Source of the DNA: Ancistrus triradiatus
Lineage: Eukaryota > Chordata > Actinopteri > Siluriformes > Loricariidae
Assembly: GCA_025084515.1 (NCBI GenBank)
Contig: JAJAGP010000558.1
Location: 1 to 64,000, forward strand
Reading direction: 5' to 3'
Length of the DNA stretch: 64,000 nt
Below, one piece after another: positions 56,101 through 64,000 of this stretch. How positions within the stretch are numbered: the stretch's first letter is position 1; each line of letters begins with the position of its first letter. Both the position numbers and the translations under genes were made by a program. The notes beneath the pieces were generated by a model. It was given only the letters and a program-made list of their open reading frames with translations, did not search any database and had not been told where the DNA came from.

Positions 56101-59100
56101 CAGAGCAGGGTCAGGCAGCAGACAGACAGCTTAACCAACTGTATGCTGGTTTAGCCTGCAAGTCACCCCCGAAACCCACATTTTGAAAACTGTGTCTGTT
56201 AACCCCGGCATCTGCCCTAAACGTTAAACCGCTCTTCAAAAAGTCTGTGTTAATAACCTCATTAAGTATAAAACACAGGAGCTCCAAAGAAATAACAACC
56301 ATTAGACTAAAGTAGGACTACTTAAAACATTTACGATCACTTACAAACAAAAGCAGTGATTGTAAATGAAAATGATTCACTGATAAACGCTTACCGCTCG
56401 GTGTCTCACTGAGACTTGGATTAAGGGGACTGATGAATATTTAGCCTTAAATGAAAGCCTCACCTCCTGGATTACAGTCATGCTAATCGCCCTCGCCTAA
56501 TGGTTGGGGAGGAGGGGCTAGACACAATTTTTGACAAAGAGTTAGGTGTTACAGCTAAATCCCATTACAGGCAAATTCTTTTGAAAATATGATTCTTAAT
56601 GTGACTGATCCATCGTTAGGAAGTCAAAACCACACTCTTTTCAGTTATCATATTTACCGTCCTCCTGGTTCCTATCAGAATTTCTTTCAGGGATTGATAA
56701 CTTTCTTTCCTGCTTACTACTGTCAACAGTAAGGCTTTTTTTACTTGTAGTGATTTCAATAGTCACTTTGGACAATGAGCAGGATCCACTAAAATTGCTT
56801 TCAAGTCATCTTATGAATCCATGGTATTCAATCAGAAGTGATGGGCCAACCCACCCTGTAATCATACTTGAGAATCTAATATAACATTTTGGTTCAATAT
56901 AGATAACCTTGATGTTTTTCCCGCAAAGTGGATTTGATTTCAGATCACTATTCTTTAGTATTGAGCTATCTCTAATAAATAAAATCCTTCTGCCTCGTTT
57001 CACCACCAAGCGCACTATCACATCTGCAACTCCAGCTGCGTTTATTAAAAAAAACCTACCAGACTTAAAAATTTAATACACCACGGGGGATAAATCATTC
57101 TTGAGTGTTGTAAATGAGCAATTAGAATGGGGCTTCGCCACCCTGGACACGAATGCCCCTGCTAGGGTCAAACGTATTAGGGAAAAAAAGGCTAGCACCA
57201 TGGTATAATGACCCACACCGACCGTAAAGCAAGAAAACACGGGCTTTAGAGCGCAAGTGGGAAAACATAGTAACTTGGAGGGTAGTGTTAAGATGCTTGG
57301 AGGGACAGCATGGCCAGGAGTACAAGCATGCCCTCACTAAAGCTAAAGCTGCAACTTCTCTTCAATCATAGAGAAAATAAGAATCATCCCCAAGATTTCT
57401 CTTTAATACAGTCTCCAAATTAACAAAAAAAACCCACAGAAAGTGAATTCTCCCATTCTGTGTGGTAATTTAACAGTAATGATTTCATGACTTTCTTTAA
57501 TAAGATAGAAAACAATTAGCATTTTAAAACTCAATGCTCATCACATCACCAAACGGTTCAGACGCCTCTTCCAGATTTGGCAGCACTAGTGAAGACAATC
57601 TGTTTAATGAGCTGTAAATCAAGAGCTAGAATCTTTTACCCCAAATTACTAATAATGAACTATCGATGATCAGCTCGGTCTAAGTCATCACATGTTTATT
57701 AGATCCAATTCCTACACGTCTACTCAAACAAGTATTACTAGTGTTATAAAGCCAGGTGTTAGTTATTTTAAATTCATCCCTACCTGTGGTTATGTGCCCA
57801 CATCTTTAAGTATGCCGTTTATCAAACCACTGATTAAAAAAAAGCCAATTTCTTGACCCTTGTGTGATATCTAATTATAGACCAATTTCAAATCTAACGT
57901 TTCTGTCCAAAACTTAGAAAAAGCGGTCTATCAGCAGCTCTGTAGGTTCACTCAAAGGAATGAAATTTTTATGACATTTCAGTTGGCTTAGGCCCCATCA
58001 TCTAGTACTGAAACAGCATTACTTAGGGTACTAATGACTTGTTAATGTCCCTCAGATTAAGGGATGTGTTTCTTTTCTTGTTCTTTAGATTAAGTGCAGC
58101 ATTTGGACATATAGATCATGATGTTTTACTAAACAGACTAGAAAAATAATGTGTAGGGATTAAGATCGCACTTTCTGGATACCAGTAATGGTACAGTTTG
58201 TTCATATAAATAAATCTAAGGTCTAAAGCTCTCAAAAGTGAAGTATTGGCGGCCTCAGGGGTCAGTGCTTGGCCCGCTTTTATTCTCTCTGTACATGCTG
58301 CCACTAGGCTCAGTTTATTCGTAAACATGGCAATAGTTTCCACTGCTATGAAGATGATACACCAGCTGTTACATATAGCCAACACCTAATGACAGGGCCT
58401 TACAATCAACAAAATCGAGGATTGTGTAAAGGAGGAATAAAAAGAGTGGATGTTGATTTAATTTTCTCTTACTTAAACGCAGATTAAAACTGAGGTTCAT
58501 TAGTGGGACCAAAGGCTGGAGAGACAGGGTGGCTCATCTATCCTAAATCTAGATGGCGTCCAGTATTGCCCAGTCCGTGTGAAAAAACTTAGGTGTCACA
58601 TTTGACTCAGATCTCTCTTTGATGCGTACATTAGCAAGCAATTCACTCGAATTGCTTTATTCAATTACGTTAATATCGTAAACTTAGAAAATATCCTCTT
58701 TTAATGTGCAGAAGGGAAAAAACTTGTTCATGCGTTTATAACCTCAAGGTTGGATTCTGTAATGGCTTATACGGGCTTGCTCTAGTAAATCGATAAATAA
58801 ACTCAGTTAGTTCAGAATGCAGCTGCCCGAGGCTAACTCGAACTAGAAAATTGATCATATCACTCCTGTTCTATCATCATGGCACTGGTACCAGTCAAAT
58901 CCGCCATATTGATTACAAATAATTCTTATACTTTATTTAAAAGCTCTTACATGGCCGGGCCCACATATATGAGTGACCCTTAGAAGTTTTACAATCCAAC
59001 TTCGTCTACTTCGTTCGCAGGGTTGAAGGGGACTGCAGGACGACTCTTTTAGTTCCTAGAATTAAAAAAAAAGGTCACAGCCGGGGGAAAGGCTCTCTCT

Positions 59101-62100
59101 ACATGGCCCCCAACTATGGAATAAAACTTCCACTTTCGTTCGAGATTCAGACAACGCTCAAAGTTCTTAAGTCTGGTAAAAGACTAATTATTACGCAGGC
59201 TTTTGACTAGATGTATGACCAGGATGCATGGCTTTGGGTACTGGGGCCGGAGTTCTGGGAGTCATGTTCTGGCATGCATGCCTTGACGCTAGCGGGAGTG
59301 TCGAGTGGGCGGTCTGGGGACTGAACTGGGCTTAGGTCCTCGTGATCTTGACTCGTGCATCTTGCCTTAGAATAAGGGCAGAGTGGGGGTTCATAGTCAA
59401 AGAGTCTTATGGTGATCAGGAGACGTGGGGTTGCTGTCTTCTGCCTTCCCGTGGGCGTTGCCAATGTCTATGTGATCCCTCTTGGATGTTTGTTCTACCA
59501 AGTTTCTCGTTCTAGCATGCTGCTATAGCTAATTGCTGCCGGGATCTCATGCTACACTGCATCAGTGATTGTTAATAACCACGTGCTCTTAATCAATAAA
59601 CTAATTACATTTCTGTTTTCTTCCGAGCGTGTCTATTTATATAAGAAAACATGATGTCATCTGATGGAGCTCCACTCAAGCTGCTTCCGTCATACTCCAG
59701 GCCCCATCATACCTGGGGCCACTAATGCCGATGTACATACTTCACCAATTTCTATTCAACTTTGGGACTCCATGCTTTAGTTTGCTCTTAGACTTTATAA
59801 TCTACGCCGCCCAAGGAGGTGGGGTCCCTTTTTGAGTCGTGGTTCCTCCAAGGTTTCTTCCTAGAACTAGGGAGTTTCCTTGCCACTGTCGCCATAGGCT
59901 GCTCAATTTGGGATTGGATTGTAGTTATTAGGAGATAATCGAAAACTTGTCTTAAAGTTGCTTTGAGACATGCTCCATTTGTAAAAAGCGCTATATAAAT
60001 AAAATCTGACCTTGAATTGGACATACCCTTATTCACAGAGACTGTTTCTTTTAAAATGTAAGGAACTAAATGTTATTTTTTGTTTACAGATTATATAAGA
60101 AAGTGTACGTTATTTAGAATGTACTCTTTAGATATAAAACGTTTTTAGAATAAAAAGTGTATTACTCAGTTATTTAAGATATGGTGGACGCTACAATAGA
60201 GCATTTTGTTACAAATTTTCAAACTCTGTTCTCGTAATTTATTTAATTGCAGGGGACTAAGGTTTTTTTGTTTAAAAACTCAAGGGGAGAAAACGTGAAT
60301 TGTTTTGCCATGCTTACACTTTCAGAACTAAAAAAGTGTGTCTTTTATAAATGTAAAACGTTTAAGTGAGCAAAATAAATCATGAGCAGTGGGGGTTGGG
60401 TACACCCCCGAGTTATTTATATTAATAAAAATAATATAGCCACTCACTTAAAAGCAAACAGATTGCTCATTTTGGTCGGGGAAAGTACCAAAGGACCTAC
60501 TTCAATCTGAAAACCAATATCACTGCATTTTCTGTTTCCACTTAGTATATATACTGTATTTTATATACAGTGTGTACAAAAAAAAAGGTTTGCCCCTTCC
60601 TGATTTCCTGTTTTTTTTTTGCATGTTTGTCAACACAAGTGTTCCAGAACAACCTTTTGTCTCTTGTCATCCCACAGACTGTTTTCCCAAAAGTCTTGGG
60701 GGATCATCAAGATGCTGGGTTTTCTGAGAAAAAATGAGAGAGCTATAATGTTCTTTTTTCTCAGCAAGGGTTTTCGTCTTGGAAACTCTTGGCCATGCAG
60801 CCATTTTTGCCCAGTCTCTTTCTATAGTGGAGGCCGAATGAACAATGACCTTTCCTTAACTGAGGCAAGTGAGGGCCTGCAGGTTCTTTGGATGTTGTTC
60901 TGGGGGTCTTTGTGACTTTTGGATGAGGTGTGCTGCGACTCTTGGAATATTTTTGGTCGGCCGCCACTCCTGGGAAAGTTTAACCACTGATTCCAGTTTC
61001 ACCATTTGTGGATAATGGCCTTTTTTAGAAAGGCTTTAGTAACCCTTTCAAGACTGTAGAGTCTTCATTACTTTCCTTCTCAATTGTTCTTGAAATCTTT
61101 GGATCTTGCATGATGTGTAGTTTAAAGGATTCTTTTGGTGTCTGTACTTCACTTTGTCAGGCAGGTCTTTTTTAAGTTGATGCCCTGACTGAGAACAGGT
61201 GTGGTTTTGGTTTGATGTTCCAAAAACATGTAAGTGTGACAAAAACAATATTACAAAAAAAATTAGAAAATCAGGAAAGGATTCAAAGATTTTTCACACC
61301 ACTGTACAGTTACATCAGCGGTTTGTTTGCATTGGATAAGGTCATGGATATTCATAGGAGACGCGGGCCAGGCTGCCACTGTGGGGGCGCTTGCCACCTC
61401 TTAAGCCTCAGGATAGGTGTCTGGCTGCGACGTGCACTCTCAGCATCATATGCAATGCCAACCTAGGTCTGGCCGTCAGTGCACTCTCGGGCCAGAAGCG
61501 GAAAAATGTAGCGTTCGTTGACATTTTATGGACGAACAGAAAGGAACACGGTTAGCTTAAGCGAATTGATTTGTAATATTGTTTGTGAATAATTATCAGA
61601 GTTTCAGCGCATGTGTTCATCAGTGTATGCGTTGATTTGCGTTTGTATTTGAGCGTTAAGATTACTCCTGATAGTATTATTAATAATAGCGTTTCGTGGA
61701 CAATGCGAGGATAAGCCATTAGCTAGCTGGCTTATCGTAAGCGTTCAGATTCTGTTTGGATTGTGTGATAAATAAATCAAATAAAAACAAGGCTTTTTTC
61801 TTTGTTAAATTTTCTGCGTAGTCATTTTCTCAACAGCGAAATACCTTACACTTAAACACACATCCTTTAAAAACACCCACAAAGTTACTGAACTAACCGA
61901 TAAAATTGGAACGTTCCATGTTGTTATGCTGTAGTCCACCGCTGCTTTTTTTCTTTCGTTTCCTTTTACAAATCAGTAAACACTTTAGGCAGAACCTAAA
62001 TTGCCAGTTGTGAGCCCAGTGGATGACACGACAAAAAACATTGATTGCTTTATTAACCAGGGCTGAAGTGGGACTTGTATCTTGTAATATGCATTACATT

Positions 62101-63760
62101 TAAACGGACATACAGTATTATAGCCCTTTGTGTTTAACTTTTGACCAAAATGGCTTACAGCTCAAGAAAATCCAGTAGTATCTAAATCATGTAGAATATT
62201 TCATGTGATCAAACAGAAATAATGTACAATACAGAAAGGTCCAACTTCTTTTTCAAGTACTTTAATCTGTACACTCTATTTGGTTGGAGCTTGTTTACCA
62301 TGAATTACTGAGTTAGTGCAGCATGGCATGGAGTCTTTTCTGTATTTCTGTATTGTACATTCGTTTCTGTTTGATCACATGAAATGCACTAATAATTTGA
62401 GATACCCGATTTCTGATTTCCGTGAGCTGTAAGCCATTTTGGTCGAAAGTAAACCCACGAAAGGCTTTAAATACAGCATGTCACTTCAAATGTAAAGAAA
62501 ATAAAATACACCAAGTCCCACTTTAGCACTGTTAATCAATGTTTGTTGTGTCACAGTGGCTCACAGTGAACATTTAGTATCTGCATTAAATATTGACTGA
62601 TGCATCTTTAAAAGTAAATGGGGAAAAAAAGCACGGTGTACTACAGCTGTAACAACACAGAACGTTCCATTTATTTGTTAGTTCGGTAACTTTATTGGCT
62701 GTATAAAGGTCATGTCCAAAAAGACATCTGAAACTCTTACATTAACTAGGTAGCTAGACATTGTCAACAAAACGCTATTAGGAATAACACGATCAGAATC
62801 TATTGTTCAAAAAACAACGCAAATGTGTACAGTGATAAACACAGGTGCTGAAACATCGCTGTCGAAATATAATTCATAAGCAAATATTACCAATCTTTCA
62901 CTTAACGCCACTGTACTCCTTTCTTTCTTCAATAAATGGACTGTGGTGGCTTAGCAGTTAAGATACTGGACTATGGACCAGAAGATCCAGGGTTCAAATC
63001 CCACCTCTGCCAAGCTGCCACTGTTGGGTCCTTGAGCAAGGCCCTTAAGGGTCCTTGAGCAAGGCGCTACTTTGCCCCCGTTCCTACCCGAGAGTGCACT
63101 GACGTCATGACTAGGCTGGCAGTGCACGTGGGGCTGAGCGCGCATGTCTGCAGCCAGACTCTATTGGATCCTCGGTTGCCTGGATTGGACCTTGTATCAC
63201 TCTGATACTTGTATCGGATGAAGTCAGTTTAAATGTAAACACAGAACCTAACACGATCTGTAATGGCAATAAAATCGACTGATGCGCTTCTTCACTGAAC
63301 CAGCAGATGTCGCTGTGCGAAGAGCTTCGCGCAATAATCTGTTTTCCGGTATTATAGCTAGCGAAAGCTACGTTTGCAATCACTACCAAATCACATACTA
63401 TCATACTATTCGACTAAATAGTGCGTCTAGCTCGTTCAGCAGGGGCAGGAGTAGGCATGCTATGTAGTAGGGTAGTATGGATTTTAGGAGGCAGCCATAA
63501 CAGGTCAACAGCGGCCTATTATAAACAATGGCTAACAGAGGTACTGTACGATAAACCTCCGTTAGAACCACACATACACAAAGAGAAAAGGAAGAACAAA
63601 GAGTGTAACGACGACTTGTTTAACCGGTTTACAACGAAGATGCTTGACGAACGTTAGCATACGTGCTAACAGCCAAACAAACAGTCCGCGGGTGAGGACC
63701 TACCTGTTGTTCCTTGAGCTCCCCTGCTTTTCTTTTCCTGCTAACTGTTTTTCTCGCCAT
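43022..63760 (-). CDS. dcaf12: DDB1- and CUL4-associated factor 12
   Basis: Nine exons in transcript order: 63760-63704, 50998-50708, 48440-48165, 48015-47955, 45970-45777, 45682-45617, 45527-45365, 45282-45140, 43180-43022. All phases agree, giving 469 aa (human 453). DCAF12 is a WD40 substrate receptor of CUL4-DDB1 ubiquitin ligases and recognises C-terminal double-glutamate degrons. The N-terminus MARKTVSRKRKAGE matches human MARKxVSRKRKA. Blades are seen in LNKVFASQWLNHHQVVCGTK, IHAIELNPSRTLLATGGDN, DWIFSIAWISDTMAVSGSRD, VRALAFNNGHK, SLDGYFHLWKAED, VSFYEHIVTVGTGQGSLLFY, and a C-terminus LHGNYAGLWS. An extra stretch after LKDRE (GRAGGFMGLNVMGTPG...) is absent from the human protein as I recall it. 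Intron 1 is 12.7 kb and rich in transposons. Confidence 0.95.
43381..44618. mobile_element. Non-autonomous hAT-like element, dcaf12 last intron
   Basis: Ends CAGTGTTAATTTTGA and, inverted, CAGTGCCAATTTATTTGA. Flanks CTAGAGGT (43373-43380) and CTAGAGAT (44619-44626) form an 8-bp duplication with one change. Inside, a segment starting CTCAATTTCCACCA is repeated imperfectly (about 43578-43680 and 43744-43845). No transposase frame is visible. 1,238 bp. Confidence 0.8.
46080..46640. mobile_element. hAT-like MITE with perfect 8-bp target duplication
   Basis: The ends TAGTGATGCACGATAT and (inverted) TAGGGATGCACCGATATTG face each other between perfect direct repeats CCAATAAT at 46072-46079 and 46641-46648. 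Internal ATATCGGCATCGGTCC and TCGGTATCGGCC words are complementary-like. A partial relative starts near 44624 (AGATGCACCGACTGC). 561 bp, non-coding, in a dcaf12 intron. Confidence 0.88.
46690..47800. other. dcaf12 intron, mostly unrecognised
   Basis: Contains a small piece of the CCTCGG repeat (46690-46730) and scattered hAT-like words near 47100-47290. No exon is supported. Confidence 0.4.
47825..47880. repeat. (CA)n microsatellite
   Basis: About 28 uninterrupted CA units, 75 bp from exon 4 of dcaf12. Confidence 0.97.
48550..49275. mobile_element. Non-autonomous element, CCTCGGTTCTCG family (longest copy)
   Basis: Starts TTTGTGGTACCTCGGTTCTC and ends AGAACCCAGGTCCCACTGTA, whose complement TACAGTGGGACCTGGGTTCT mirrors the start. 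Internal sequence is shared with 20550-20945. It is probably a DNA transposon derivative with TA-type ends; superfamily not established. Confidence 0.6.
49736..50527 (+). mobile_element. Tc1-like deletion derivative with transposase scrap
   Basis: Inverted ends ACTGTGCAAAAGTC (left) and GACTTTTGCACAGCA (right). Near 50370-50440 the plus strand reads CPPQSPDLNPIENLWDVLEK, the block around the last acidic catalytic residue of Tc1 transposases. The N-terminal half is missing. It contains a poly(A) run (49926-49948) and an (AT)n (50091-50130). Confidence 0.8.
51001..52254. other. dcaf12 intron 1, no recognised feature
   Basis: AT-rich sequence immediately 5' of dcaf12 exon 2 (on the minus strand). 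Short frames only; no exon or named repeat was recognised. Confidence 0.4.
52255..52401 (-). mobile_element. tRNA-derived SINE copy
   Basis: ATTTAGCAGACGCCCTTATC to CCACTAGGCTACCACAGTCC, with an internal deletion after GAGCGACTTG. Same family as 38717-38910. Confidence 0.8.
52960..53560 (+). mobile_element. hAT transposon 5' part with decayed BED zinc finger
   Basis: Starts TAGGGCTGCAACAACGAATC, an end typical of vertebrate hAT (Ac/ZBED-type) elements. From about 53250 the plus strand reads, across frameshifts and stops, as a BED finger: HFTLHTTK followed by a CKLC-like zinc pair and W-H-G. The transposase body and right end are missing. Confidence 0.7.
53819..54052. repeat. Second copy of the 148-430 dispersed repeat
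   Basis: Shares AGAGACACCAATTAACCTA, TTTGGAATGTGGGAGAAACC and the closing GCACTAACCATTGCACCACT with the common teleost form of this repeat. Confidence 0.7.
54550..60014 (+). mobile_element. Near full-length, decayed CR1/L2/Rex-type LINE
   Basis: Ordered remains of a whole non-LTR element in dcaf12 intron 1. An ORF1-like start is at 54645 (MASAVLVPCAECGMFSYSS). A G-rich block is at 54826-55190. An ORF1/EN linker follows at 55330-56070 (ends in a GRVLLSS phrase). Endonuclease pieces lie at 56390-56760 (LTETWIKGTDEY, IYRPPGSYQNFF). Reverse transcriptase pieces are NYRPISNLTF (57875), LSAAFGHIDHDVLLNRLE (58090) and PQGSVLGPLLFSLY (58255), then the degenerate active-site box HCYEDDT (58342). The 3' tail ends AAGCGCTATATAAATAAAAT. 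Many stops and frameshifts make it inactive. The clade is inferred from motif style. Confidence 0.85.
54826..55190 (+). repeat. G-rich low-complexity block inside the LINE
   Basis: About 365 bp of short G runs (often four to fourteen Gs) separated by one to three bases, with very few C runs on this strand. A T/G-rich tail continues to about 55300. It has strong potential for G-quadruplexes on the + strand. The 159-codon frame across it (Gly/Arg-rich) is a composition artefact. Confidence 0.85.
60567..61305 (-). mobile_element. Tc1-like transposon remnant
   Basis: The minus strand reads, with frameshifts, TIRK-like RKRLGKNGCMAKSFQDENPC and HLDDPPRLLGKQSVG, matching the segment between the DNA-binding and catalytic halves of Tc1-family transposases. 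Ends resemble a Tc1 terminus (CACACCACTGTA at 61295-61306). The C-terminal catalytic part is missing. Confidence 0.7.
61420..63150. repeat. Long foldback (inverted-repeat) element, about 1.7 kb
   Basis: Left-arm phrases reappear in reverse complement to the right of a centre near 62,285: GTCAGTGCACTCTCGGG (61473) with its complement (63087); GGAACGTTCCA (61911) with TGGAACGTTCT (complement near 62661); AAGTGGGAC (62066) with GTCCCACTT (62515); TGATCAAACAGAAA (62206) with its complement (62364); TGTACAATACAGAAA (62223) with its complement (62345). Matched positions are symmetric about the same centre. A SINE (62939-63066) interrupts the right arm. No coding region is seen. Confidence 0.85.
62939..63066 (+). 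mobile_element. tRNA-derived SINE head inserted in the foldback element
   Basis: GACTGTGGTGGCTTAGCAGT (A-box like), GGGTTCAAATCCC (B box), then CCTTGAGCAAGG twice in tandem. The 3' tail GCATTTAGCAGACGC is missing. It has no counterpart in the left arm of the foldback, so it came later. Confidence 0.8.
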
Positions 63761-64000
63761 AGTCGGACACACACAGGTCCCTCAGCCACATGGAGGAAAG
63801 CAGCGGAGAGGCCGGAGAGAGGAGCATATACCGCCGCGGCTCTGCTTTATCCCACGGAACGGAGCCGAGCCTTTGCGCTCGCCTTATTATCAGCTCGCTG
63901 AATCGCTCCGGTTTTATTACCGAAGCCGTGCTTGAGATTGAGCTTTGCGCACAACAATATCTTCGCTTCACCTCTTCTCCTTCACCGTACAGCGCCTCCA
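63761..64000 (-). promoter_or_regulatory. dcaf12: dcaf12 5' UTR and promoter region (runs off the window)
   Basis: Immediately upstream of the ATG on the minus strand. GC- and CpG-rich (for example CCGCCGCGGC near 63830), as for a housekeeping promoter. No TATA box was identified and the transcription start cannot be fixed; part of it lies beyond the window. Confidence 0.5.

Overview
The window is vertebrate nuclear DNA from a ray-finned (teleost) fish. Three intron-rich housekeeping genes give vertebrate proteins, and the space between exons is filled with typical fish repeats: Tc1-like, hAT-like, a CR1/L2-type LINE and a tRNA-derived SINE. The repeat mix may suggest an otophysan fish (catfish or characin group), but this is weak inference. 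No bacterial, viral or CRISPR features are seen.

Layout. (1) 1-1226: end of a Tc1 copy, a dispersed repeat, a degenerate tandem array and the NOP56 promoter with two TATCGCGAGA motifs. (2) 1304-8116, + strand: nop56, 12 coding exons, 542 aa. It hosts at least four intronic snoRNAs: two related SNORD110-type box C/D RNAs, a SNORD57 orthologue and an H/ACA RNA. Two further C/D candidates have no recognised target. (3) 8320-11975: non-genic space between convergent genes, with a small hAT-like MITE. (4) 11994-40213, - strand: ubap2, 26 coding exons (1,158 aa) plus an inferred non-coding first exon. (5) 40214-41931: (ATT)-rich spacer. (6) 41932-64000, - strand: dcaf12, 9 exons, 469 aa. Its 12.7-kb first intron holds a decayed, near full-length LINE (about 54.55-60.01 kb) with a very G-rich block, a hAT remnant with a BED finger, a Tc1-like remnant, and a foldback element of about 1.7 kb.

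How the genes relate. nop56 encodes a core box C/D snoRNP protein, and its introns encode the guide RNAs that such particles carry, so protein and RNA parts of rRNA 2'-O-methylation come from one transcript. ubap2 (UBA domain, RGG-rich segment, long low-complexity tail) and dcaf12 (WD40 receptor of CUL4-DDB1 ligases) lie in the same order and orientation. They are also neighbours on human 9p13, so this is conserved synteny. nop56 is on a different chromosome in human (20p13).

The observations most worth checking are the duplicated SNORD110-type guides inside nop56, the two inverted Tc1 copies that flank the start-codon exon of ubap2, the foldback element at 61.4-63.15 kb, and the G-rich block in the LINE. 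Exon boundaries were set by hand from splice consensus, reading-phase continuity and remembered human proteins; no alignment was run.
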